64,000 bases of DNA from Mesorhizobium wenxiniae (lineage in GTDB: Bacteria > Pseudomonadota > Alphaproteobacteria > Rhizobiales > Rhizobiaceae), in NCBI RefSeq assembly GCF_002284535.1, contig NZ_NPKH01000016.1:1-64000 (forward strand), written 5' to 3'. Position numbers and translations under genes: made by a program. Below the pieces are notes generated by a model. It was not told the origin of the DNA, made no database searches, and saw only the letters and a list, made by a program, of their open reading frames with translations. This document shows, one piece after another, positions 55,811 to 64,000 of this stretch (its first letter is position 1; each line of letters starts with the position of its first letter).

Positions 55811-56830
55811 ATGAGTTCGGGTTTGGTAAGGATGGCAGCGGCGCGCGACCATGCCATCCGCTATGGCTTCATCGTTCTGCTGTTCGGGTTGATTGCCTAT
55901 TTCGCCATCGCCGCCGATGGCTTCGTCTCGCCGCAGAGCGCCGTCTTCATCTTCCAGTCGGTCGCCATCACCGGCGTGCTGGCGCTCGGCGTCACCGCCA
56001 CCCTGGTCGTCGGCGGCTTCGACCTGTCGATCGGCTCCGTCGCCACCAGCGCCATGATGGCAGCCGCCTATGTCATGGTGGTGCTGGAGCAGAACGCCGT
56101 CGTCGCGGTTGTCGCCTGTCTCTTGATCGGTGCCGTTGTCGGCCTCATCAATGGCTGGCTGATCGTCTATATGCGCGTACCGGACCTTCTGGCGACGCTC
56201 GGCATGATGTTCCTGCTCGTCGGCCTGCAGCGCATTCCGACCGAGGGCCGCTCGATCGCCACCGGCATGACGATGCCCGATGGCGCGGTCGCCAACGGCA
56301 CGTTCGGCGCTGGCTTCCTGGCGCTTGGCCGCCACCGCTTCGATTTCTTCATCCCCAACCTCATCCCGGTTTCGGTAGTCGTCTTGCTCGTGCTTGCGGT
56401 GCTGATCTGGTTTTTTCTCGAATACACCCGTTTCGGTCGCATGATGTATGCGGTCGGCAGCAACGAACGGGCTGCCGAACTCGCCGGCGCGCCTGTCAAG
56501 GCGTACAAAATCTGGGCCTACGTTATTTCAGGGGTTTTTGCCTCGATCGGCGGCATTTTGCTCGCTGCCCGGCTTGGACGCGGCGACATCGCCTCGGGTA
56601 ATAATCTCCTGCTCGACGCTGTCGCCGCGGCGCTGATCGGCTATGCGGTCCTCGGGGCCGCCAAGCCGAACGCCTTCGGTACGGCCGTCGGTGCGGTGTT
56701 TGTCGGCGTGCTGCTGCAAGGCCTGACGATGATGAACGCGCCCTACTACACGCAGGATTTCATCAAGGGCGTGGTTCTTGTGGTTGCCCTTGTCTTCACC
56801 TTCGCCCTTTCCGGCAGGGGCAAGAGGTAG
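55811..56830 (+). CDS. Ribose-type ABC transporter permease (mtn-linked)
   Basis: A 339-residue RbsC-family permease. ITGVLALGVTATLVVGGFDL and SIGSVATSAMMAAAYVMVV give the GGFDLSIGS signature. GWLIVYMRVPDLLATLGMMF and RFGRMMYAVGSNERAAELAG are the other conserved blocks, with about nine hydrophobic helices in total. A GGAGAGGAC-like site precedes the ATG. It lies 36 bp after the ATPase gene and 61 bp before the binding-protein gene. Confidence 0.88.
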   Translation: MSSGLVRMAAARDHAIRYGFIVLLFGLIAYFAIAADGFVSPQSAVFIFQSVAITGVLALGVTATLVVGGFDLSIGSVATSAMMAAAYVMVVLEQNAVVAVVACLLIGAVVGLINGWLIVYMRVPDLLATLGMMFLLVGLQRIPTEGRSIATGMTMPDGAVANGTFGAGFLALGRHRFDFFIPNLIPVSVVVLLVLAVLIWFFLEYTRFGRMMYAVGSNERAAELAGAPVKAYKIWAYVISGVFASIGGILLAARLGRGDIASGNNLLLDAVAAALIGYAVLGAAKPNAFGTAVGAVFVGVLLQGLTMMNAPYYTQDFIKGVVLVVALVFTFALSGRGKR

Positions 56831-56891
56831 GGTTTCGACAGATAGGATTTCGACCGGCTGAAAATTGAGTTCAACAAGTGGAGGAGACAAC

Positions 56892-57947
56892 ATGAAGATC
56901 ACGAGAAGACTTTTGGGGAAGGCAGCACTCGGGCTTGCCGGCGCCGCGCTGCTGATGCAGGTCCCGGCGATGGCGCAGGACAGGCCGGCGCCGTTCGACA
57001 AGCCCGGCGCCGTCAAGATCGCGCTGGTCCGCTATCTCTCGACCGGTGACTTCTTCCAGGCCTATCTGTCCGGTGTCGAAGCACAGGCCAAAGCGCTCGG
57101 CGTCGATCTGCGCGTCCTTGACAGCCGTCAGGACGCCGCCCTCCAGGCAGACATGGTCGACCAGGCCATCGCGCTTGGCGTCCAGGGCATCATCATCCAG
57201 CACGGCTTGACGGAATCGATGAAGGAAGCCGCCCAGCGCGCGGTCGACGCCGGCATCAAGGTCGTAGCGTTCGACGTCAACGTCGAAAACCCCAAGATCC
57301 CGCAGATCGAACAGTCCGACCGCGACCTCGCACGCCTCGCGCTCGAACAGGCGATCAAGGACAATGGCGAGAGCTGGAAGGCCGGCTATGTCTATGTCGC
57401 CGGCATCGCGCCGCTCGACCGCCGCAACGAGACCTGGGTTGACTTCAAGAAGAAATATGCGGGGATCAACGAGGCGGCGATGTTCGGCACGCTCGATAAT
57501 CCGATCGCCAATTCCGTCGCCAACCAGGCCCGCTCGGTGTTGTCGGCCAACCCCGACATCAAGGTGATGTTCGCGCCCTATGATGAATTCGCCAAGGGCG
57601 TGAAGATCGCAGTCGACGAGGCGGGGTTCAACAAGGACATCAAGATCTATTCGGCCGATATCTCGACCTCCGACATCGCCGCGATGCGCGAGCCCGACAG
57701 CGCCTGGGCGGCAACCGCCGCCACCAATCCGGCCGTCGTCGGCCAGGTTTCGGTGCGCGCCCTGGCGCAGCTTTTGGCCGGCGAAGACCCCGGCCACAAC
57801 GTCATCGTGCCGCCGACGCTGATCACCCAGAAGGATCTGATCGACAAGGACATCAAGAACATGGAAGACCTTTCGGCCAAGCTGCCGCAGTTCGCCCATG
57901 CCGATGTCGCGATGCCGGCCTGGATGCCGAACCCGAACGCCAAGTAG
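56892..57947 (+). CDS. Ribose-type ABC substrate-binding protein (mtn-linked)
   Basis: A 351-residue periplasmic binding protein of the peripla_BP_4 class. The signal region KITRRLLGKAALGLAGAALL has twin arginines and is cleaved near AMAQD (residue 30), so Tat or Sec export is possible. KIALVRYLSTGDFFQAYLSG, IIIQHGLTESMKEAAQRAVD and VVAFDVNVENPKIPQIEQSD are the cleft strands. The FFQAYLSGVE start differs from ribose-binding proteins and suggests a different ligand. A GTGGAGGAGA site precedes the ATG at 56892. A strong terminator follows the stop. Confidence 0.88.
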   Translation: MKITRRLLGKAALGLAGAALLMQVPAMAQDRPAPFDKPGAVKIALVRYLSTGDFFQAYLSGVEAQAKALGVDLRVLDSRQDAALQADMVDQAIALGVQGIIIQHGLTESMKEAAQRAVDAGIKVVAFDVNVENPKIPQIEQSDRDLARLALEQAIKDNGESWKAGYVYVAGIAPLDRRNETWVDFKKKYAGINEAAMFGTLDNPIANSVANQARSVLSANPDIKVMFAPYDEFAKGVKIAVDEAGFNKDIKIYSADISTSDIAAMREPDSAWAATAATNPAVVGQVSVRALAQLLAGEDPGHNVIVPPTLITQKDLIDKDIKNMEDLSAKLPQFAHADVAMPAWMPNPNAK

Positions 57948-57967
57948 CTTTTTATCGCAGGCAAAGG

Positions 57968-57993
57968 AAAGAGCGGCTTGCGGGCCGCTCTTT
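57968..57993. terminator. Bidirectional rho-independent terminator
   Basis: AAAGAGCGGC-TTGCGG-GCCGCTCTTT is a perfect 10-bp stem with a six-base loop, flanked by A-rich and T-rich sequence (CTCTTTT on the plus side). It sits between the convergent binding-protein stop (57947) and the aldolase-dehydrogenase stop (58013) and can end both transcripts. Confidence 0.8.
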
Positions 57994-58012
57994 TGCGTCT
58001 GGACTGTTCTTC

Positions 58013-60067
58013 CTACCGCAGCGCCGCAGCGATGTTGCCGCCGTCGACCGTCGTCACACTGGCGGTGGTCCGCTCGGCCAGCGCCTGATGCAGGAAAGCC
58101 TGGGCCACGTCTTCGGCCGTCACTTCCTGACCAAGCAGATTGCCCGCCATATATTCCTTTTCCGACACGCCGCGCGCGCCCGAACGGCTGGCGATCATGG
58201 CGTCGGTAAGCAATCCGGAACGGATGCGATCGGCGTTGACGGCATTCGAGCGGATGCCATGGGCGCCATAGTCGAGGGCATACTGCCTGGACAGGAACAG
58301 CGTCGCCGCCTTCGGGATGCCATAGGCGCCGAACTTCGGACCCGGATTGATCGCCTGCTTGGAGGTGTTGAAAAGGAGCACGCCGCCGGTGCCCTGTTCG
58401 AGCATGATCCGCACCGCGTTCTGCGCCGCTGACTGGTGGGCGAAGAAATTTAGCTCGAAGCTCTTGCGCAAAGTGGCGTCGTCGAGTTCGCCGATCCGGC
58501 CTTCCCAGGCAGCCCCCGCATTCGAGACGAGAATGTCGAGGCCGCCGTAGACGGCCACCGCCTTGTCGAATGCCGCGCGCATCTGCGCCGGATCGGTGAT
58601 GTCGGCGCCGATGCCGATCGAACTGTTGCCGGCTTTCTTCGCCGCTTCCGCCGCCCTTGACGCATCGAGATCGACGACGACGGCATGGGCGCCGTTGTCG
58701 GCGAACAGCTTTGCCGTGGCGGCGCCGATTGCGCCGGCGCCGCCGGTGACCAGCACAACCTGCCCGGTCAGCGGCTTCGGCTTGTTGGAGGCGAGCTTGG
58801 CCTGTTCCAGCGACCAGTATTCGAGCGGGAACAGGTCGGCTTTGGACAGCGGGCGGAAATCGCCGACCGCTTCGGCCCCGCGCACCGCCTCGATCCACAT
58901 TTCACCGACGTCGGAGGCAATCTTCGCATCCTTAAGCGTGCGGCCATGGCCGAACATGCCGAGGCCCGGCACCAGCGTCAGCCGCGGCATCTGGTCGAGC
59001 ATCGTGCGCTTCACATCATCGAGCGCGTCGTTGGTTTCGAAGTAGGCGCGATAGTCCCCGGCGAATTTCTCGACATGTTGGCGGATGACGGATTTGTAGT
59101 CGCCGATCTTGTCTGCGTCGGGCGCCGGCAGCGCCATCGGCCCGGTCTTGATGCGGATCGACAGGTCGGGCGTCGATACGCCGCGCCCGGCATAATCGGC
59201 AATCTTTGCCGAATTGATGAAATCGACGATCGCGTCCGAGGTGCGGAAATCGCTGATCATGCGGTCGAAGCGGCCTTCGCCGCGCGCTACCGCCAGTGAG
59301 CCGCGCAGCATCGGCGCAATGTCCGCAGGCTTGGCCAGCCTGGCCGGCAAGGCGGCTTTTTCGGCAAGCGGCTTGCCGTGGCTGGCGATGAACTCCTCGG
59401 CGGCGTTCACATAGTGGATCATCCGGTCGTAGGCCTGTTTGGCATCGTCGCCGAACGTGAAAATGCCATGCTTGTCGAGGATCAGGCCCTCGACCGTCGG
59501 GTCGGCGTCAAAGACATCGGCCGCCGCCTTCGCCAGGTCGAAGCCCGGCATGATGTAAGGCACGAACCCCATCTTGTTGCCGAAGACTTTCTTGCTCAGT
59601 GCCTCGCTATCATCCTGGTCGACGATGGCCAGAACGGCGGTCGAGTGCGTATGGTCGACGAATTTATGCGGCAGGAAGGCGTGTAGCAGCGTCTCGACCG
59701 AGGGGTTTGGCGAAGACGGGTCGATGAGGTTCACCCGCTGCAGGGCAACCATATCCTCGTCGGAGAGTTTCTTGAGCGACCGCGCCTTGAGCAGAGCGCC
59801 GAGCTTGACCGCCGGCAGGCCCTGCGGCTCGATGACGCCCATGTCCCAGCCGCTGCCCTTGACGCAGAGCACGTCCCATTCGTCGCCGACGAGGTCGATG
59901 GCCTTTGTCTTGCAGGATGTGTTGCCGCCGCCATGCAGGACAAGCCGCGGTTCGCCGCCCAGAAGCCTGGTCGTATAGACTCGCAGCGCCAGGTCGCGGG
60001 CAACGCCCTTTGTTGCATAGTCGGCAACCAGCTTCTCCGCGTCGCCGTCATTCCACAGGTTCTTCAT
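58013..60067 (-). CDS. Fused class II aldolase / short-chain dehydrogenase
   Basis: A 684-residue two-domain enzyme. Residues about 1-400 are a class II (zinc) aldolase/adducin domain: LVLHGGGNTSCKTKAIDLVG, DVLCVKGSGWDMGVIEPQG, and the zinc-His block FVDHTHSTAVLAIVD with GLILDKHGIFTFGDDAKQAY. Residues about 430-680 are an SDR domain: VVLVTGGAGAIGAATAKLF (TGxxxGIG), ILVSNAGAAWEG (NAG), and the YxxxK region FGAYGIPKAATLFLSRQYAL. Such fusions are annotated as rhamnulose-1-phosphate aldolase/lactaldehyde dehydrogenase (RhaD). No rhamnose isomerase or kinase is present here; the mtnK/mtnA neighbours suggest methylthioribulose or deoxyribulose 1-phosphate as substrate instead. Confidence 0.88.
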   Translation of the reverse strand: MKNLWNDGDAEKLVADYATKGVARDLALRVYTTRLLGGEPRLVLHGGGNTSCKTKAIDLVGDEWDVLCVKGSGWDMGVIEPQGLPAVKLGALLKARSLKKLSDEDMVALQRVNLIDPSSPNPSVETLLHAFLPHKFVDHTHSTAVLAIVDQDDSEALSKKVFGNKMGFVPYIMPGFDLAKAAADVFDADPTVEGLILDKHGIFTFGDDAKQAYDRMIHYVNAAEEFIASHGKPLAEKAALPARLAKPADIAPMLRGSLAVARGEGRFDRMISDFRTSDAIVDFINSAKIADYAGRGVSTPDLSIRIKTGPMALPAPDADKIGDYKSVIRQHVEKFAGDYRAYFETNDALDDVKRTMLDQMPRLTLVPGLGMFGHGRTLKDAKIASDVGEMWIEAVRGAEAVGDFRPLSKADLFPLEYWSLEQAKLASNKPKPLTGQVVLVTGGAGAIGAATAKLFADNGAHAVVVDLDASRAAEAAKKAGNSSIGIGADITDPAQMRAAFDKAVAVYGGLDILVSNAGAAWEGRIGELDDATLRKSFELNFFAHQSAAQNAVRIMLEQGTGGVLLFNTSKQAINPGPKFGAYGIPKAATLFLSRQYALDYGAHGIRSNAVNADRIRSGLLTDAMIASRSGARGVSEKEYMAGNLLGQEVTAEDVAQAFLHQALAERTTASVTTVDGGNIAAALR

Positions 60068-60154
60068 GTTCGCTTCGTCCGATTTCTCTTTGTTTGTGAA
60101 CAGGAACGCCGCGACGCTTTGATGACAATGCGCCCGCGGCGGCGTTTTGCGTAT

Positions 60155-61120
60155 CTAGGCGACCTTTTCCGCCGCCGGTCCGGCATGGTCGAGCAGCCGT
60201 CGCGCCATCCGGGCGCCGACCACCAGATGCGTGCACAGCCCACCTGCGATCGCCGCCACCAGCGGCTCGAATTTGCTGTCTTCCTGCACCACCACCAGGC
60301 TTTTTTCAATCTTGCGCAGCGATGACAGCTCCGCCGAAATGATCCGCCGGTTGTAGCTGCAGTCGAGCGCTTTGCCTTGCGCGTCGATGATCTGCCCGGC
60401 GATGACGCCGGCGGCCCCGGCACGGCGCAGCACCTCCATTTCGCTCGCAGTCAGCGCGCCGCATTTGACAACATGGCTGTCGGCGTCGACGGTGCCGACC
60501 GAGTAAAGCGCCAGGTTGCACGCACTGATGCCCGACAACTGCTCGCGGATCACCGGCTCGGCGCGTAGGCCGCGTGCCAGTTCCTCTGTCGTCAGCACCA
60601 GCGGTGCGTAGAAATTGAGCCCCTTGGCGTTGAGCCGGCGTGCGATTTCCATGGTGCATTGGTCGGGCCGGTAGGAATAGGGGGCTCCCAGATTGCCGCA
60701 GAGCTGCACCACCGTGACATCCTGCAGATCGGCATAGGACATGATGTCGGCGATCGTATAGATGGTCCTTCCCCACGCGACCCCGATGCGGTCGCCCTTC
60801 TTGATCAGTTCGAGAAAGACGCTGGCCGCCAGCACCGCGATGTCGGTCGACGGATCGGCGACATGGCCGTTTTCCGGCGCGATCCAGACGGCATCGAGCT
60901 TCAATGCGTCTTCGAGCTTGCGCGCCATGACATCGTCGGTGAAAAGCTGGGTTGAGGTCGAGATGTTGACGATGCCGGTCTCGCGCGCCTTGCGCAGATA
61001 CATGGCGACCGAGGCTCGGGAAATCTTGAGCTGGCTGGCCACCTGATCCTGACGCAGGCCATGGGCATAGTAGAGCCAGGCGGCCTTGTGGATAAGCTGT
61101 TCTGCCGGTCGGATCGCCAT
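60155..61120 (-). CDS. SorC/DeoR-type sugar-binding transcriptional regulator
   Basis: A 321-residue SorC-family regulator. The helix-turn-helix is HKAAWLYYAHGLRQDQVASQ and LKISRASVAMYLRKARETGI. The sugar-binding domain has RIGVAWGRTIYTIADIMSYA, TVVQLCGNLGAPYSYRPDQ, and GVIAGQIIDAQGKALDCSYN. It lies 87 bp upstream of the aldolase-dehydrogenase gene on the same strand, probably co-transcribed, and is the only regulator near the mtn/ABC block. It is a candidate to bind the perfect inverted repeat at 54183. Its effector should be a phosphorylated pentose derivative. Confidence 0.87.
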   Translation of the reverse strand: MAIRPAEQLIHKAAWLYYAHGLRQDQVASQLKISRASVAMYLRKARETGIVNISTSTQLFTDDVMARKLEDALKLDAVWIAPENGHVADPSTDIAVLAASVFLELIKKGDRIGVAWGRTIYTIADIMSYADLQDVTVVQLCGNLGAPYSYRPDQCTMEIARRLNAKGLNFYAPLVLTTEELARGLRAEPVIREQLSGISACNLALYSVGTVDADSHVVKCGALTASEMEVLRRAGAAGVIAGQIIDAQGKALDCSYNRRIISAELSSLRKIEKSLVVVQEDSKFEPLVAAIAGGLCTHLVVGARMARRLLDHAGPAAEKVA

Positions 61121-61308
61121 GCCATCTCCTCGCTGACATTATTCATGGCTCTCGACAAAAGTCAAATCGAGCGGGGGTAAACGGTACCCTTTCGCGCGCG
61201 GAATCTAGATCATCATTGTGGCAAATGCGCTCTATCGTGGCATCGTTGATGGTGACGGGGCGGAGGCCCGTGGTTAGAAGGTTCGAGAACGATATTGGGG
61301 AGGACGGG

Positions 61309-62946
61309 ATGGCCAATCCCTACGAACAGGATCTCGACAGGAATCCAGCCAACCACCAGCCGCTGACGCCGCTCAGCTATCTGGAGCGGGCAGCAAAGAC
61401 CTTTCCCGACCATGTCGCGATCATCCATGGCAGTCAGCGCACGACCTATCGTGATTTCTGGCGGCGGTCGCTGAAGCTTGCCTCGGCGCTGCAGAGGCGC
61501 GGCGTCGGCAAGGGCGACACCGTCACCGTGATGTTGTCCAACACGCCGCCGATGTTGGAAGCGCATTTCGGCGTGCCGATGACCAAGGCGGTACTGCATT
61601 CGCTCAACACCCGCCTTGACGCCGCGGTCATCGCCTTCCAGCTCGACCATGCCGAAACCAAGGTGCTTGTCGTCGATCGCGAATTCGCAAATGTCGTCAG
61701 CGAGGCGCTGGCGCTGGCTAAGGTAGAACCGCTGGTCATCGACTACGACGATCTCGAATACGCCGCCGACGCCCCATATCCCAAGGGCCAGCGGATCGGC
61801 ACCCTCGACTACGAGAACTTCGTCGCGGGCGGCGACGAGGATTTCGCCTGGTCGATGCCCGACGACGAATGGGACGCAATCTCGCTCAACTACACATCCG
61901 GTACCACAGGCAATCCGAAGGGCGTCGTCTATCACCATCGCGGTGCGGCTCTGATGGCCTACGCCAACACCATCCATGCCGGCATGGGCAAGCATGCGGT
62001 GTATCTGTGGACGCTGCCGATGTTCCACTGCAATGGCTGGTGCTTTCCGTGGACGCTGGCCGTGCAGGCCGGCACCCATGTCTGCCTGCGCTGGGTTCGG
62101 CCGAAGCCGATTTACGACGCCATCGCCGATTACGGCGTCACTCATCTGTGCGGCGCGCCGGTCGTCATGTCGGTGCTGATCAATGCCAGGGACGAGGACA
62201 AGCGGCAATTTCCGCAGACGGTCACCTTCAGCACGGCCGCAGCACCGCCGCCGGAAGCGGTGCTGTCGGGCATGGCCGATGCGGGCTTTGCGGTCATCCA
62301 CCTCTATGGCCTGACCGAGACCTATGGCCCGGCTGTCGTCAACGAATGGCATGGCGAATGGGATGGGCTGGAGAAGGGTCTCAGGGCGGCGAGGAAGGCC
62401 AGGCAAGGCGTGCGCTATGCCGCGCTCGAGGATCTGACGGTGATGGACCCCGAGACGATGGCGGAGACACCGGCTGACGGCGAGACGATCGGCGAGGTCA
62501 TGTTCCGCGGCAGCATCGTCATGAAGGGCTATCTGAAGAACCGCAAGGCGAGCGACGAGGCCTTCGCCGGCGGCTGGTTCCACTCGGGCGACCTCGGCGT
62601 CAGGCATCCCGACGGCTACATCCAGCTCAAGGACCGCTCCAAGGACATCATCATTTCCGGCGGCGAGAACATCTCATCGATCGAGGTCGAGGAGGCGCTT
62701 TACAAGCATCCCGCCGTCGCCTCCTGCGGCGTCGTCGCCAGGCCCGATGACAAATGGGGCGAGGTGCCGGTCGCCTATGTCGAGCTGAAGCCGGGCAGGA
62801 CGGCGACCGAAGCCGAGATCATCGATCACTGCCGCGAGCTGCTCGCCCGCTTCAAGGTGCCGAAAGCGGTGATCTTCGCCGAAATCCCGAAGACCTCGAC
62901 CGGCAAGATCCAGAAGTTCAGGCTGAGGGAGATGGCCAAGGGGTAG
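61309..62946 (+). CDS. AMP-binding acyl-CoA synthetase
   Basis: A 545-residue ANL-superfamily acyl-CoA synthetase, FadD3/AlkK-like. The N-terminal domain has the P-loop LNYTSGTTGNPKGVVYHHRG (A3 motif), LPMFHCNGWCFPWTLAVQAG, and the A5 region IHLYGLTETYGPAVVNEW. The hinge is WFHSGDLGVRHPDGYIQLKDR followed by SKDIIISGGENISSIEVEEA, and the catalytic lysine lies in PKTSTGKIQKFRLREMAKG. It makes acyl-AMP, then acyl-CoA, from a medium-chain or aromatic acid; the substrate is not readable. GGGGAGGA precedes the ATG at 61309, so the longer open frame from 61216 is rejected. Confidence 0.93.
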   Translation: MANPYEQDLDRNPANHQPLTPLSYLERAAKTFPDHVAIIHGSQRTTYRDFWRRSLKLASALQRRGVGKGDTVTVMLSNTPPMLEAHFGVPMTKAVLHSLNTRLDAAVIAFQLDHAETKVLVVDREFANVVSEALALAKVEPLVIDYDDLEYAADAPYPKGQRIGTLDYENFVAGGDEDFAWSMPDDEWDAISLNYTSGTTGNPKGVVYHHRGAALMAYANTIHAGMGKHAVYLWTLPMFHCNGWCFPWTLAVQAGTHVCLRWVRPKPIYDAIADYGVTHLCGAPVVMSVLINARDEDKRQFPQTVTFSTAAAPPPEAVLSGMADAGFAVIHLYGLTETYGPAVVNEWHGEWDGLEKGLRAARKARQGVRYAALEDLTVMDPETMAETPADGETIGEVMFRGSIVMKGYLKNRKASDEAFAGGWFHSGDLGVRHPDGYIQLKDRSKDIIISGGENISSIEVEEALYKHPAVASCGVVARPDDKWGEVPVAYVELKPGRTATEAEIIDHCRELLARFKVPKAVIFAEIPKTSTGKIQKFRLREMAKG

Positions 62947-63106
62947 GCAGGTCAGCACCCATAATCCGTGTCAGATCATTGTTGGCCCAGCTAACCCAAC
63001 ATGAACGGAGCAAAAAAGATCCCTCAGTGTCGGATCGAGTGCCTTCCGATCGTCCTCGATACAAAACCAAGCCGACGGAAGAAGATCTAGCAGCAGGAGC
63101 ATTCCG

Positions 63107-63562
63107 ATGGAGAACACCGCGGTCAGCAAAGCGGGGCGGATCCTCGCCCTGATCGGGGTCATACTGCCGCTTCTCATGATCGGTGGGATGAAGTTCACGG
63201 CTGTTGAGATCGAGGCGTTGAGGCCGCTGATCGGCGGCACGCCTTGGCTCGCCTGGATGTATCCGGTATTCGGTGAAGCTGGTGCCTCTTATGTGCTTGG
63301 CGTCGTCGAGATCGCGACCGCGCTTCTGCTGATTGCCTCTCCCTGGTCGACGCGCGCCGGTGTGGCCGGTGGGGCATTGGCCGCGCTGATTTTCCTGGTC
63401 ACCTGTTCGATCATGGTTGCCCTGCCGATCTGGGAGCCTGCGCTCGGCTTTCCCGCGCTCGGTCCCGCCGGTCAGTTCCTGATCAAGGACATTGCGCTGC
63501 TCGGCATCTCGCTTGTTATACTGGGCGAAAGCCTGAACAGACTGAACAGATCGGCTACCTAA
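63107..63562 (+). CDS. DUF417 family inner-membrane protein (YkgB/RclC-like)
   Basis: A 151-residue membrane protein with four hydrophobic helices: RILALIGVILPLLMIGGMKF, YVLGVVEIATALLLIASPW, ALAALIFLVTCSIMVALPI and IKDIALLGISLVILGESL. KFTAVEIEALRPLIGGTPWL and the FPALGPAGQFLIKDIALLG stretch are DUF417 marks. The E. coli RclC member is linked to reactive chlorine resistance, but no RclA or RclB is nearby, so no function is claimed. A GCAGGAG site lies about 10 bp before the ATG. Confidence 0.85.
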   Translation: MENTAVSKAGRILALIGVILPLLMIGGMKFTAVEIEALRPLIGGTPWLAWMYPVFGEAGASYVLGVVEIATALLLIASPWSTRAGVAGGALAALIFLVTCSIMVALPIWEPALGFPALGPAGQFLIKDIALLGISLVILGESLNRLNRSAT

Positions 63563-63689
63563 GCGCATCCAAGTCGAAGGCGAGTGGCAGAATGACGTCA
63601 TCCGCATAGCCGCGCCAAATGGTGGGCTACTGCGAACTTGTGGGACGGGCACAGGTTCGCCGCGGCCACCGGACTACACATTCGACTAG

Positions 63690-63790
63690 ATCGAAAAAGC
63701 CCCGCTGTGCAGCGGTTTTGCGATAACGCCATGCACAAAACAACAACCTAAAGCGCGTCGCGTGAGGCCGGTTAAATGCGACGCGCTTTA
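63690..63790. repeat. RIME-like rhizobial intergenic palindromes
   Basis: TAAAGCGCGTCGC (63749-63761) and GCGACGCGCTTTA (63778-63790) are perfect 13-bp arms around a 16-bp centre. The stretch before them (CTGTGCAGCGGTTTTGCGA, ATAACGCCATGCACAAAACA) is the kind of sequence that recurs in rhizobial intergenic mosaic elements. The right arm supplies the stop codon of the VOC gene. Confidence 0.6.
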
Positions 63791-64000
63791 GCGAAGGTGC
63801 GAGAGCACGTTGAGCAGTTTGCCGGTCGGGTCGGCAATGAAGAAACGTCTTACGCCCCACGGTTCGTCGGTCAAATCGTAGACCACTCTGCAACCGATCT
63901 CGTTTGCGCGAAGATAAACCGCGTCGACATTGTCGACCTCGATCGACAGATCGGGCACCGGGGTGCCTGAGCCGCCCTCGCTGGCGATGCTGATCTGGGG
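63788..64000 (-). CDS. VOC (glyoxalase/bleomycin-resistance) family protein, partial
   Basis: Only the last 70 residues are in the window; the 5' part lies beyond base 64000. The reading VPDLSIEVDNVDAVYLRANE, IGCRVVYDLTDEPWGVRRFF and IADPTGKLLNVLSHLR is the standard second half of a vicinal-oxygen-chelate domain, with the conserved DPxGxxLxV end. The Glu/His metal ligands cannot be judged from this part. Its TAA stop is formed by the arm of the dispersed palindrome. Confidence 0.82.
   Translation of the reverse strand, partial: PQISIASEGGSGTPVPDLSIEVDNVDAVYLRANEIGCRVVYDLTDEPWGVRRFFIADPTGKLLNVLSHLR

Noticed and set aside
56871..58898. A 675-codon minus-strand open frame across a binding-protein gene and the aldolase end
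   Set aside because: It runs through the terminator and covers two genes in wrong frames; composition is not protein-like.
58013..60067. Calling the fusion enzyme rhaD for rhamnose catabolism
   Set aside because: The family match is fair, but no rhamnose isomerase, kinase, mutarotase or Rha transporter is in the window; mtnK/mtnA are, so the substrate was left open.

Overview
The window looks like chromosome of a Mesorhizobium-type alphaproteobacterium (Rhizobiales). The evidence is high-GC coding with strong third-position bias, MurQ/AnmK, PsuK/PsuG, a rhizobial-type erythritol locus (ery/mpt), a plant-sugar (D-apiose) locus, and dispersed palindromes of the kind scattered through rhizobial genomes. 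I see no rRNA, tRNA, CRISPR array, insertion sequence or phage gene. Most of the window is carbon-source catabolism in operons with overlapping or nearly touching genes.

Layout. (1) 0.1-3.6 kb: ECF sigma factor with a SnoaL-like tail, a RibD/DHFR-like reductase, an Lrp regulator divergent from an MFS exporter, and a GNAT remnant. (2) 3.7-8.2 kb: cell-wall recycling (murQ, a serine-hydrolase remnant, anmK), divergent from pseudouridine salvage (psuK, psuG). (3) 8.2-17.0 kb: a tight six-gene minus-strand operon encoding a SWIM protein, a HEAT-like protein, a MoxR AAA+ ATPase, a large DUF5682-type protein, a VWA/MIDAS protein and an FAD-linked oxidase. The first five resemble the YehL-type MoxR/VWA systems, whose role is unknown. 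(4) 17.5-34.5 kb: erythritol/polyol catabolism (eryD, mptABCDE-type ABC importer, eryA, a 2-hydroxyacid dehydrogenase, eryB, eryC, fba, eryR, eryH, eryI) plus dhaK/dhaL. (5) 34.5-39.5 kb: a decayed periplasmic aldehyde oxidoreductase operon (paoA intact, paoB truncated, paoC frameshifted) with an AraC regulator. (6) 39.7-51.4 kb: a D-apiose catabolic locus (oiaK, oiaX RuBisCO-like decarboxylase, GntR regulator, apnL, apsD, ABC importer with a DUF2291 lipoprotein, apnO). (7) 51.7-61.1 kb: mtnA/mtnK divergent from a ribose-type ABC importer, then a fused class II aldolase/short-chain dehydrogenase and a SorC regulator. (8) 61.3-64 kb: acyl-CoA synthetase, a DUF417 membrane protein and a VOC protein cut by the window edge.

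How the genes work together. The apiose route (ApsD, ApnL, ApnO, OiaK, OiaX) should end at L-erythrulose 1-phosphate. This is the same compound EryC makes from erythritol (D-3-tetrulose 4-phosphate under the other numbering), so EryH and EryI about 7 kb away could serve both pathways and deliver D-erythrose 4-phosphate. A motif CTGGTAT(A/G)AT recurs in the three control regions of the apiose locus and is a candidate site for its GntR regulator. The mtnK/mtnA/ABC/aldolase-dehydrogenase block, with no later methionine-salvage genes beside it, suggests a DHAP-shunt-like route for 5-methylthioribose or 5-deoxyribose. Pathway assignments rest on family recognition from sequence alone.
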